Below, in pieces: positions 10,685 through 18,917 of a DNA stretch of 64,000 nt; the first letter of the stretch is position 1; the number at the start of each line of letters is the position of its first letter. The stretch lies in assembly GCF_024204685.1 (NCBI RefSeq), contig NZ_CP100350.1:1900501-1964500 (forward strand), written 5' to 3'. Under the pieces are notes generated by a model. It saw only the letters and a list, made by a program, of their open reading frames with translations. It did no database searches and was not told where the DNA came from. Origin of the DNA: Gilvimarinus sp. DA14. Its GTDB lineage: Bacteria; Pseudomonadota; Gammaproteobacteria; Pseudomonadales; Cellvibrionaceae. The position numbers were made by a program, and so were the translations under genes.

Positions 10685-11953
10685 TTAACCATAAACCGGA
10701 AACTTAGCGCATACGTCCAGCACTTTCTGCTTCACGCTGGCGATAGCCTCTTCGGCGTTGCCTTTTTCCAGGCCGTCTAATACGTCGCACATCCAATGGG
10801 CCAGATCGGTACATTCGCTTTCACCAAAGCCGCGGGTAGTGATGGCCGGGGTGCCTACGCGCAGACCCGAGGTCACAAAGGGTGAGCGTGGGTCGTTGGG
10901 CACCGCGTTTTTGTTTACGGTGATGTTGGCCTCGCCTAGCGCAGCGTCGGCGTCTTTACCCGAGTACTCTTTACCGATCAGGCTTACCAGCATCAGATGG
11001 TTTTCGGTGCCGCCGGAGACCACATCCAGGCCGCGCTCCAGAAACACCTTGGCCATAGCCTTGGCGTTTTTAACCACCTGCTGTTGATAGGTTTTGTAGT
11101 CGTCGCTCATGGCTTCTTTAAAGCTGATGGCCTTGGCGGCGATTACGTGCATTAAAGGGCCGCCCTGACCACCGGGGAATACCGCCGAGTTGAGTTTTTT
11201 CTCAATCTCTTCATTGGCCTTGGCCAGGATAATACCGCCGCGAGGGCCGCGCAGAGTTTTGTGGGTGGTCGAGGTCACCACGTGAGCGTGGGGGATGGGG
11301 CTGGGGTATACACCCGCGGCAACCAAACCGGCCACGTGGGCCATATCAACCAGTAAGTAAGCGCCAACTTTGTCGGCGATTTCACGGAACTTGGCCCAAT
11401 CCAACACCTGCGAGTAAGCCGAGAAACCAGCCACAATCATGGTGGGTTTGTGCTCCACGGCCAGGCGCTCTACCTCTTCCATATCCACCAGACCTGTGTC
11501 CGGGTTCAAGCCATATTGCACCGCGTTGTAGGTCTTGCCCGAGAAGTTAGGCTTGGCACCGTGAGTCAGGTGACCACCGGCGTCCAGGCTCATACCCAAA
11601 ATGGTATCACCCGGCTTACATAGCGCCTGGTATACCGCGCCGTTGGCCTGTGAACCCGAGTGCGGCTGGACATTGGCGTAATCGGCGCCAAACAATTCAC
11701 AGGCGCGCTCGATGGCCAACTGCTCGCTTTTGTCGACGTACTCGCAGCCACCGTAGTAGCGCTTACCCGGATAACCTTCGGCGTATTTGTTGGTCAGTTT
11801 GGTGCCTTGGGCCGCCATTACCAGCGGGCTGGTGTAGTTTTCAGAGGCAATCAGCTCGATGTGCTCTTCCTGACGACGGCTTTCGTTCTCGATAGAGTCC
11901 CAGATTTCGGGGTCAAACGAGGCGATTGTTTGGCTTTTATCAAACATGGACAA
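10685..11953 (-). CDS. glyA: Serine hydroxymethyltransferase
   Basis: PLP enzyme interconverting serine and glycine and charging tetrahydrofolate with a one-carbon unit. 422 residues. Seen: [63 protein letters not shown], the PLP-lysine motif [14 protein letters not shown] near residue 230, [17 protein letters not shown] and the C-terminal [16 protein letters not shown]. Monocistronic, ended by the hairpin at 10582-10617. Confidence 0.98.
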   Translation of the reverse strand: MSMFDKSQTIASFDPEIWDSIENESRRQEEHIELIASENYTSPLVMAAQGTKLTNKYAEGYPGKRYYGGCEYVDKSEQLAIERACELFGADYANVQPHSGSQANGAVYQALCKPGDTILGMSLDAGGHLTHGAKPNFSGKTYNAVQYGLNPDTGLVDMEEVERLAVEHKPTMIVAGFSAYSQVLDWAKFREIADKVGAYLLVDMAHVAGLVAAGVYPSPIPHAHVVTSTTHKTLRGPRGGIILAKANEEIEKKLNSAVFPGGQGGPLMHVIAAKAISFKEAMSDDYKTYQQQVVKNAKAMAKVFLERGLDVVSGGTENHLMLVSLIGKEYSGKDADAALGEANITVNKNAVPNDPRSPFVTSGLRVGTPAITTRGFGESECTDLAHWMCDVLDGLEKGNAEEAIASVKQKVLDVCAKFPVYG

Positions 11954-12123
11954 TTCCTACACTAACGGGCAGCGCTGGCACTACCGGATTGTTGAAAGGG
12001 GATAGGTTGTAAATACAGGTTGCAAAAAAGAAAGGTGGCGATTGTACACCAATCGAACAGAGATTCGCCACGGCAAATTGGGAGGACGGGTCAAAGATCA
12101 GACCTCTGATATCAGACGTGACT

Positions 12124-12440
12124 TAGGGCCTGTTCACACAAATTAAATACAGCCTGTTGCGCCTAAAAATTCGCCAATCAAGGCGCGAGGAGAGAAGTTT
12201 GGTTATTCCAAATGAACGACGAGCAAAGCTTACCGCATCCTGCTCTCGCGCCTCACCTGCATCCATGCAGGCGACGCAGAGTGGTGGATTTTTAGGCGCA
12301 ACCCGAAGGGCTGGAGCCAGTTTTGCCCCCAGCGTTGTTACCGCTCGCTTATTTGGAATAACCAAACTGCGCTCACGGTGCCTAGCTGGAAACAAAACTG
12401 ACTTCCAGCAGGCGGATTTACTTAGTGTGAACAGGCCCTA
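12124..12440. repeat. 317-bp palindromic repeat element with inverted ends
   Basis: The ends are exact inverted copies, TAGGGCCTGTTCACAC at the left and its reverse complement at the right, and imperfect symmetry continues inward: GCCTAAAAAT against ATTTTTAGGC, and GGTTATTCCAAATGA against the TATTTGGAATAACC piece. Both strands hold similar spurious open frames, as expected for a palindrome. There is no transposase. It looks like a non-autonomous element (MITE-like) or a chromosomal palindromic repeat between glyA and ldhA. Confidence 0.75.
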
Positions 12441-12475
12441 GCCAAGTTCCGCCGTCAAAAGTCAGCTTCTAATGC

Positions 12476-13456
12476 TTAAACCACAAAAGTCGGCCCGCTG
12501 CGCTCACCACTGGCAAAAGCATTTAAATTCTCACCGGTGACTTTGGCAATTTGCGCTAATGCTTCGCGGGTGAAAAAGCCCTGATGACCGGTGACCATCA
12601 CATTGGCGAAGGTAAACAAGCGGGCAAACACGTCGTCCTGCAGAATACTGTCGGATTTGTCTTCAAAGAACAGATCGGCCTCTTCCTCATACACATCAAT
12701 TCCCAGGTAACCGATTTGTCCGGTTTTCAATCCGTCGATTACCGCGCGAGTGTCGATCAGCCCACCGCGACTGGTGTTGATCAGCATCACCCCGGGCTTC
12801 ATTTGCGCAATGCTGTCGGCGCAAACCAGGTGATAAGTGGAATCGAGCAGTGGACAGTGCAGTGAAATAATATCCGCCTCGCGCCAAAGCTGCTCGCGAG
12901 GTACGTACTCGGCCATCGCGGCCATGGTGTCATTGGGGTAAGGGTCGCTGACCAACAGACGGCAACCGAAGCCCTGCATAATGCGGGCAAAAGCGCAGCC
13001 AATTTTGCCACTACCCACAACACCCACGGTTTTGCCGTGTAAATCGAACCCCAGCAAACCGTCTAAGGAGTAATCCTGCTCACGCATGCGATTGTAGGCG
13101 CGGCGCATACGGCGGTTTAAATCCAGAATTAAAGCGGTGGCAAATTCAGCCACCGCGTAGGGCGAGTACTCGGGCACCCGGCAGACGGTAATACCCAGAC
13201 GTTTGGCCGCGGGTACATCCACATTATTAAAACCGGCGCAGCGCATAGCCAGCAGCTGCACACCCCCGGCGGCCAATTGCTGTAGTACGACCTCGTCCAG
13301 AACATCATTAACAAAGCAGCATACGGCATTAAAACCTGCGGCCAAAGGCGCGGTCTGCGCGTTAAGGTGCGCCTCAATAAAGGTCAACTCATGGCCAACA
13401 AGCTGCGCAAGATTGTCCCGGTCATAACGCTTGGTGTTGAACACCGCCACTTTCAT
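12476..13456 (-). CDS. ldhA: D-lactate dehydrogenase, fermentative type
   Basis: NADH-dependent reduction of pyruvate to D-lactate in the cytoplasm. 326 residues, D-2-hydroxyacid dehydrogenase fold. Seen: RCAGFNNVDVPAAKRLGITV, the nucleotide-binding GVVGSGKIGCAFA near residue 148, catalytic Arg in NTSRGGLIDTRA, Glu in DVYEEEADLFFEDKS and His in TGHQGFFTREAL. The EEEADLFFED stretch is typical of LdhA rather than PdxB or SerA. It begins 6 bp after the DUF4870 gene stops, so the two are probably co-transcribed. Confidence 0.94.
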   Translation of the reverse strand: MKVAVFNTKRYDRDNLAQLVGHELTFIEAHLNAQTAPLAAGFNAVCCFVNDVLDEVVLQQLAAGGVQLLAMRCAGFNNVDVPAAKRLGITVCRVPEYSPYAVAEFATALILDLNRRMRRAYNRMREQDYSLDGLLGFDLHGKTVGVVGSGKIGCAFARIMQGFGCRLLVSDPYPNDTMAAMAEYVPREQLWREADIISLHCPLLDSTYHLVCADSIAQMKPGVMLINTSRGGLIDTRAVIDGLKTGQIGYLGIDVYEEEADLFFEDKSDSILQDDVFARLFTFANVMVTGHQGFFTREALAQIAKVTGENLNAFASGERSGPTFVV

Positions 13457-13462
13457 GTGTCG

Positions 13463-13984
13463 TCAGTCCTTTTTCTCTATAGAGCCGTCCGCCTTGTCGT
13501 TTTGCGCACTGGCGGCGGCATTGGCGTCGACGGTGAAAAACGGAATGGTAATCGGATAGTTGCGAATCACACCGTCTTTGGCACGAATCGCCCCGAGCAC
13601 AATAAACACAATCGAGACAATCCCAAGCACCGGCAAAAGCACTAAACCAATGCCGATAAATACCAAGAACAAGCAAATCCAAAAATAGATAAATGAGCTG
13701 ATAATCCAATTAAAAACGACTTTACCCTGCTCATTAATGTACGGATCTTCACGTTTAAGCAGCCACATCACCAAGGGCACAATCCAGCCGCACATGGGAA
13801 TGATATAACCGCACAGCTGGGCAAAATGTAAAATCATGCTGTAACTGCGGTTGTCTACATCACCGATCATATCGTCGGTAGTTGAGCCACCCAGCAATTT
13901 TGCCTTGGCCTTGTTGTACTCCTCGTCCGAGATCATGCCTTTTTCTTTTAACTCATTGAGTTTTTCAATTTTATCTAAGTCCAT
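13463..13984 (-). CDS. SHOCT-like plus DUF4870 membrane protein
   Basis: 173 residues. The first 32 form a short SHOCT-type helix-turn (LNELKEKGMISDEEYNKAKA), which usually marks a small regulatory or oligomerising tag. The rest has DUF4870 character: YSMILHFAQLCGYIIPMCGW, ditopic hydrophobic segments, NEQGKVVFNW, and two more membrane spans. The function is unknown. Sits between the TPR gene (20 bp upstream) and ldhA (6 bp downstream). Confidence 0.8.
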   Translation of the reverse strand: MDLDKIEKLNELKEKGMISDEEYNKAKAKLLGGSTTDDMIGDVDNRSYSMILHFAQLCGYIIPMCGWIVPLVMWLLKREDPYINEQGKVVFNWIISSFIYFWICLFLVFIGIGLVLLPVLGIVSIVFIVLGAIRAKDGVIRNYPITIPFFTVDANAAASAQNDKADGSIEKKD

Positions 13985-14004
13985 GGTTCACTCCTTTATT
14001 TCAA

Positions 14005-15624
14005 TTAAACCGATTGTGGTGCCAAGCGGTTAAGGTATTTTTTCACCCGCGCAGCCATTTGATCGTAGTGCTTACCCAGAAGTACCTGCAGCTCTTGCTC
14101 AGTCACATAACCAATCGCCTGGCGGTGCTCTATTTTTAATTGCCGCAGGCGCTCCTGCTCGGCAAAAATGGCCTCGGCATCGCTAAACTCACGCAGCTGC
14201 AGATCCGCCAAACGCTCGCGGTGCACCCGCAAGACTTCGTCAATACTGGCCTTGGCTGGCAGCGCCTGTACATCCACACCGTTAATTGGGCTGGTAAACA
14301 CATTCACCGCGCCAGTGTTGTTGCTGATGATAAAACCATCGCGCTCGGCAACACTTTCAAACTCGATAATATCGTGATGCCGCCACTGCCCCAGTAAACA
14401 CTGAATTAGCCAAATCCACCATACCGGCTTTAATGGTGTAAGGCGATAACAGGCTGCGGCAATGGTGCGGTCAGCGGATAGAAAAACACTCACTAACACC
14501 GCCCGCCCCAATTGTTGGCGCAACCCCTGCGGCTCATAGTCTCCCAAATGCTGAAAACCCATAGACTGCAGTTTTTTGCCCACTCGCCGGTTGTAGACTT
14601 GTGCCGCCCGGGGAAACTCCTCCACGGCCGCCGGGGTGTAATCGGCTGGTGCCTCCTTGGCGTGTGCGAGAATTTCCTGGGCAACATTCAACGCCTGCTG
14701 CTCCGCCGGGTCGTCGCCCACCTCTTCCATCAAGGCCAGCATATTCCGCCCTTCGGCATGCTGGGTGGCGAGGGCGTTAATCATATTGTTGGCGAGATGG
14801 TCTTCCAGGCTCAGGCCTTTGGCATCAGCCAGTTGCAGATCCTCGCGCAGTGTTTGCGCCAATCGCTCGCGCTCGTTGCGCCCATTGTTAAGGCAACCAT
14901 CGCGTTCGATCTCGATGGTTTCGCGCATCGCTTCGCTTTGCTCATCAAGGTGAGCTAAAGCCGCGTCAAAATCGGCTATAGCATCATCATATTGTTGCAG
15001 CTTTTTATACAAGCCCGCGCGCTTATAATAATTTTGCCACAGGGCTTCGCGCGCAATCACACGGGTCATATCGGCGACCGCCGCCTGCAGCGGCACCACG
15101 GCGTACACCATGCCAAGACCATCGTGAATCTGCGCCTCGTCATCTTCGGCGCCGTACGCAAGCCCGAGGTATGTATCCGCGCGCTCGCCCAGCAGCTCAG
15201 TGAGTTTATCCGGATGAGCGGCCATTGCCCTATCGTACTGCTGGTGCATGGCTTCGCGGTCTTCCGCGTCGGCGTAATACCCGGCCCGTTGCCGCATCAG
15301 TTCTAGGTGTTCGGGCACAACCGTTAACGCTTTTTCCAGAGTTTTATAGGCGGCGGATTCATCCTCAGCGACCCAATAGAGATCGGCGAGTGCGCCCCAT
15401 AAGCGCGCCTGCTTAGGGTTGCGCTGCAACGAATGTAGTAACAGGGAACGAGCCTTAGGCTCTTGTTCCAGCGCCTCTAGGGCCTCGACGGTAGCGAGGA
15501 TAATGTCAATGTTATCCAGGTGGGCGCGGTATAGAGGCTTGAGTAGCTTGTAGGCCGCTTGGGGCTCGCCTTCATCCAGCAACGCCTGAGCCTTCTGTAG
15601 ATTTTTGCTAGCGGTGATATCCAT
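14005..15624 (-). CDS. Tetratricopeptide-repeat protein of unknown function
   Basis: 539 residues, no signal peptide. The N-terminal 250 residues are TPR units (AQALLDEGEPQAAYKLLKPL, RSLLLHSLQRNPKQARLWG, LEKALTVVPEHLELMRQRAG, YYKRAGLYKKLQQYDDAIAD), pointing to a protein-binding scaffold. The middle (about 340-470) has a beta-rich stretch I do not recognise, including VVNRRVGKK-like and WWIWLIQCLLGQWRHHDIIE segments, followed by a charged helix. Same strand and close to DUF1631 and DUF4870 genes, likely one transcript. Confidence 0.7.
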   Translation of the reverse strand: MDITASKNLQKAQALLDEGEPQAAYKLLKPLYRAHLDNIDIILATVEALEALEQEPKARSLLLHSLQRNPKQARLWGALADLYWVAEDESAAYKTLEKALTVVPEHLELMRQRAGYYADAEDREAMHQQYDRAMAAHPDKLTELLGERADTYLGLAYGAEDDEAQIHDGLGMVYAVVPLQAAVADMTRVIAREALWQNYYKRAGLYKKLQQYDDAIADFDAALAHLDEQSEAMRETIEIERDGCLNNGRNERERLAQTLREDLQLADAKGLSLEDHLANNMINALATQHAEGRNMLALMEEVGDDPAEQQALNVAQEILAHAKEAPADYTPAAVEEFPRAAQVYNRRVGKKLQSMGFQHLGDYEPQGLRQQLGRAVLVSVFLSADRTIAAACYRLTPLKPVWWIWLIQCLLGQWRHHDIIEFESVAERDGFIISNNTGAVNVFTSPINGVDVQALPAKASIDEVLRVHRERLADLQLREFSDAEAIFAEQERLRQLKIEHRQAIGYVTEQELQVLLGKHYDQMAARVKKYLNRLAPQSV

Positions 15625-15671
15625 GCTGCACTCCTTTTTTTACCTGTTATAACACAGGCACATGGAGCGCA

Positions 15672-17426
15672 CTATGCCGGGCTGCGGCGCTGGCCAAAAA
15701 CGATTTGCTCTAGGCGACTGTCAAAGCCGGGCGCGGCTTCGTAAAACTCTACCTGACCATCAACCAGCAACTGCACCAACTCATCGCGGCGCCACTCTCC
15801 CAGCTTGCGCTGAAACTTATCGTAAAAAAGGTACTTTTGCGTCGACGGCATGATCATGCCCAAATGACAGCGCTCGCGCGTCTGATCACCTACGGGAATA
15901 TCGGCGTAGGCACCGACTTGCAGCTGCTCAACCTGCGCTAAGGCCGTCTGCCAGCGCTGCGCCTGGAGAGCTTCGCGGGCACTGCGTTCAGCCTCTTCGC
16001 GCTCGCGCTTTAACGCCTCCAGGCGCGCCAGCTCTTGCGCCATCGCTTTTTTCCGTGCCAAGGCATCGGCCTGGCGGCGCGCGGCCATAGCTCGTTCGCG
16101 CTCGGCGCGAAGCTTCTCTTCACGCTCTTGCTTTTGCTTCTCTAAAGCCTCTTGCAGCTCGCGCTCAGCCTTTACGTCGGCGTGGTAATAGCGCAGCCGC
16201 GACGCGGCTTTGTTGACCGCAGTGCTGTAAACACGAATTTTTGCCATGGGCTGGACTTCGCGCCGATCCAGCGCATCCAAAAATTTGCCCACCGAGACTT
16301 GGATGACTTTGTGTCCCTGGCGGTTGACGAAAATGAGCTCGTCACTAACCGGGGATTGCAGCAAATACTGACAACGTAAATCGCCTTCAAGCTGAGTGCG
16401 AAACACCAGCCAATCGCCACATTGCAAGCGGTGCTTTTCGCTGTCGCGTCGGTGACTGCGAACATTCAGCGGCTCGCGTTTTTTGCTGATCGGCGGGGCA
16501 ATCACCGTATCCAACTTTCTGCCAGCCAGTAGCTCATCAATGCCAAGCAAAACTTCACTGACAAAACGGTGGTAACCATCACTGTCGCACGTGGCAGGCG
16601 GCTTTGCTGCACTGAGCCTGGCGCCTAGCTGAGGTGCGGTGCGGTGCAGCGACTCTTGCGCTTCGAAGGTTTTGTTAGGCTCAAAGACACGGCACAGCTG
16701 CTGCAGGGTGTCTGTCCAAAAATCCCACTGTTCATGCTGCTCATTGATCACCAAGTAACGCAGTGCCGGGCCCATGGATTGGTGCAAATACTGGTACACC
16801 GCATCGGGCAGGCTGCTACCGGCCATCCACTCATTTAAGCTGTTCTCTACCTGCTGCGCAGCCTGCTGCACCTTTAGTTGACCCTGTTCCAAGTCGTGTA
16901 TGCGACTGGCTAGGCGAGCGGCTCGCTCCAACTCACGATCAGCTTGTTGGTTAAAAATTTCCAGCGCGGTTTGGCAGGCTGCCAGGCCTGAGGCGCCATC
17001 CGCCAACGACTCAAGCAGTTCGTCGCAGCGGCTCAGGAATTTATCCCCAGCGCTACCAAGCCCCGGGTACCAGCTCTGCCAGTGAAACAGTAATTTGTCC
17101 CACTCGTTTACCCAGTCGGCGTTTTGCCAGTGACCAGAGGCAGCATTGGTGAAGGTGAGCTGCAATAAGGCATCGAGCAGCCTATCCACCCGTGGCGCGA
17201 GCATTTCATCACACTGCAAATTATCGCGGGTACTGCGTACCAGCCAGGCGGCCAACAGCCAGGCCGGGTCAGCCCCGGGGGCCAGACGCTGAAAATCTTC
17301 CACCGCTAGACGGGCTTGGGATAACAGTTCTGAGGCGTGAGGTGGCGCAGCGCAGGGCCGGGTCCAACGGCGTAAATCGTCCAATGCCGCAGCCAATCCG
17401 GCGGATAAAGCGTGAGTGTTTTCCAT
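15672..17426 (-). CDS. DUF1631-family protein (paralogue of 55267-57012)
   Basis: 584 residues from the ATG at 17426 (MENTHALSAG). Two copies of a small beta domain are recognisable: LQCGDWLVFRTQLEGDLRCQ...ELIFVNRQGHKVIQ (about 345-400) and GAYADIPVGDQTRERCHLG...KYLFYDKFQRKLGEW (about 515-565), separated by a long Lys/Glu/Arg/Ala coiled coil (about 430-500). This is the DUF1631 C-terminal pattern. A paralogue lies 40 kb away beside a PilZ gene, so a link to cyclic-di-GMP or envelope biology is a guess only. Head gene of the DUF1631-TPR-DUF4870-ldhA series. Confidence 0.65.
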   Translation of the reverse strand: MENTHALSAGLAAALDDLRRWTRPCAAPPHASELLSQARLAVEDFQRLAPGADPAWLLAAWLVRSTRDNLQCDEMLAPRVDRLLDALLQLTFTNAASGHWQNADWVNEWDKLLFHWQSWYPGLGSAGDKFLSRCDELLESLADGASGLAACQTALEIFNQQADRELERAARLASRIHDLEQGQLKVQQAAQQVENSLNEWMAGSSLPDAVYQYLHQSMGPALRYLVINEQHEQWDFWTDTLQQLCRVFEPNKTFEAQESLHRTAPQLGARLSAAKPPATCDSDGYHRFVSEVLLGIDELLAGRKLDTVIAPPISKKREPLNVRSHRRDSEKHRLQCGDWLVFRTQLEGDLRCQYLLQSPVSDELIFVNRQGHKVIQVSVGKFLDALDRREVQPMAKIRVYSTAVNKAASRLRYYHADVKAERELQEALEKQKQEREEKLRAERERAMAARRQADALARKKAMAQELARLEALKREREEAERSAREALQAQRWQTALAQVEQLQVGAYADIPVGDQTRERCHLGMIMPSTQKYLFYDKFQRKLGEWRRDELVQLLVDGQVEFYEAAPGFDSRLEQIVFGQRRSPA

Positions 17427-17458
17427 TCGGCGCGCACAAACCCCATTACAGATACAAA

Positions 17459-17496
17459 GAACCCGCGCAACCACAAATAAGGGTTACGCGGGTTCG
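17459..17496. other. Inverted repeat upstream of the first DUF1631 gene
   Basis: GAACCCGCGCAACC and GGTTACGCGGGTTC form a near-perfect 13-14 bp stem with a short AT loop. No T-run follows on either strand, so a terminator role is doubtful. It could be an mRNA leader structure or a protein site in the gap between the zinc locus and the DUF1631 operon. Confidence 0.5.
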
Positions 17497-17583
17497 GTGA
17501 TCTTAGCAAAATTGGCGCCTATTTTCTCACGCACTTACGATGGTGTGTAGCGCCAATAACCGCTCTAAGTCTAACGCTGTCGC

Positions 17584-18897
17584 TTAGTGGTCGTGATCAT
17601 GCGCTTCTTCTTCGCTCGCATAACCCAGCCACACCCCGGCAGAAGGCGTAAATTCAAGACTCCAGGGCTCGTCGGCCGCCAATGCCTCGATGTCTACCTC
17701 TACCAGAGATTGGCTACCTGGGTTCAGCACATACACGTGATGGCCCGCGGGCGGCACAATCAATTTCAGCCCCTGGCCTTCACCCAAAGCACTGGCATCG
17801 GTGACGCTCAGTTCGCCGTGAATGCCCCAATCGTGGCTATCCAACACCACCAATGCACCCTCACTGGTCAAAGCGACAAAGAATTCGCCGTCGGCGGCAA
17901 AGTCGCTGGCCACTACGGTATCTTCCTCGTGCAGCGGTTCGGGCATAGGCTGTAGCTCGTCAGAGCCAGGCACCACACGCACCAAGCCGCCAGAGGCAAT
18001 ACCAATCACCTCATCGACATGATGGTGAGCCCGCAGGCTACCCACCCGGACACCCTCGGCCAAGGCGGTGCCGTTAGCTACTTTTGTGGCGGCAAAGTCG
18101 GCGCTCTCATCAATTACCAAGACGCCGTCGGTGCAGCCGAAGAAAATTTGATCTTCGTTTTGCGCGCTACCGTGCAAACCGGGGCAGGTTTCGCTAAAAA
18201 CGGTTTCCAGCTCGTACTCGGTATCGTGCAGATGGTACAAACCCACTTTATCGGGCAGAGTGCTGGCGCTGTCGGCGTCGCGAATAGTCGCCAGCAAGTG
18301 CTCGCCACGCACCTGCGCTGCACCGTGCATATAGGTGTCGAAGTTCAAGGTAGCGGCCATGCCGTTTTCGGCCACGGCGGCCGAATCAAAAGTAGCCACT
18401 CCAGCGACATCGCCCGTCTCGCTATTGCCATCATAGAAAACGGCTACCTGTTCATCATTAAAGGTGTAATGAGTTGGCTTAACGCCATCCAGGTAAAAAT
18501 CCTGGATGGCTGGCGCCTCGGCATAGGGGTGGTCATGATCACCGTGATCTTCGACCCAAACACCGCCATCGACAAAGCTGACCCAGTTGTCGTCGCGATG
18601 GACAAAGGCCGCGTAGCGATAACCAGGCACAGGGTAGGCATAGCCGATAGGCGCAGGTAAGCTCAATTCAGCCACTTCATCGCCATCGCCGGCCTCGAAG
18701 ATATGGACCATCTCCGTACCTTCTTCCACCAAGAGTAAACGCGCAGCGCTGGTTTCCTCGTCGTGATCGTGATCATGCTCTTCTTCTGGCTCGGCAACAT
18801 CCTGTGCGTAAATATTGGTTTCGCTATCGCCACAGGCGCTCAGCATCAGGGCAAGAAAAATCGCCGACAACGGTTTGATTTTGTTTTCTGACAACAT
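17584..18897 (-). CDS. Periplasmic lipoprotein, AztD-like zinc metallochaperone
   Basis: 437 residues with a lipobox (LMLSACGDS, Cys22) and a His/Asp-rich segment just after it (EEEHDHDHDEE), another near residue 118 (EDHGDHDHPY) and a His-rich C-terminus (EEAHDHDH). The body is beta-rich with repeated LYHLHDTEYELE, HHHVDEVIGIASGG, VVASDFAADGEFFVAL and VYVLNPGSQSLVEVD pieces that suit a beta-propeller. This fits AztD-type zinc chaperones, which hand zinc to an ABC binding protein; no aztABC is nearby. It follows the TonB receptor by 20 bp and shares its Zur-box promoter. Confidence 0.7.
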   Translation of the reverse strand: MLSENKIKPLSAIFLALMLSACGDSETNIYAQDVAEPEEEHDHDHDEETSAARLLLVEEGTEMVHIFEAGDGDEVAELSLPAPIGYAYPVPGYRYAAFVHRDDNWVSFVDGGVWVEDHGDHDHPYAEAPAIQDFYLDGVKPTHYTFNDEQVAVFYDGNSETGDVAGVATFDSAAVAENGMAATLNFDTYMHGAAQVRGEHLLATIRDADSASTLPDKVGLYHLHDTEYELETVFSETCPGLHGSAQNEDQIFFGCTDGVLVIDESADFAATKVANGTALAEGVRVGSLRAHHHVDEVIGIASGGLVRVVPGSDELQPMPEPLHEEDTVVASDFAADGEFFVALTSEGALVVLDSHDWGIHGELSVTDASALGEGQGLKLIVPPAGHHVYVLNPGSQSLVEVDIEALAADEPWSLEFTPSAGVWLGYASEEEAHDHDH

Positions 18898-18917
18898 GAA
18901 TAAACTCCTTAAAAACC

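Noticed and set aside
12123-12441. Open frames on both strands of the palindromic element
   Set aside because: They mirror each other because the DNA is palindromic; no start context or domain.
18019-18660. 213-residue plus-strand frame
   Set aside because: Antisense to the His-rich lipoprotein gene; explained by its codon bias.
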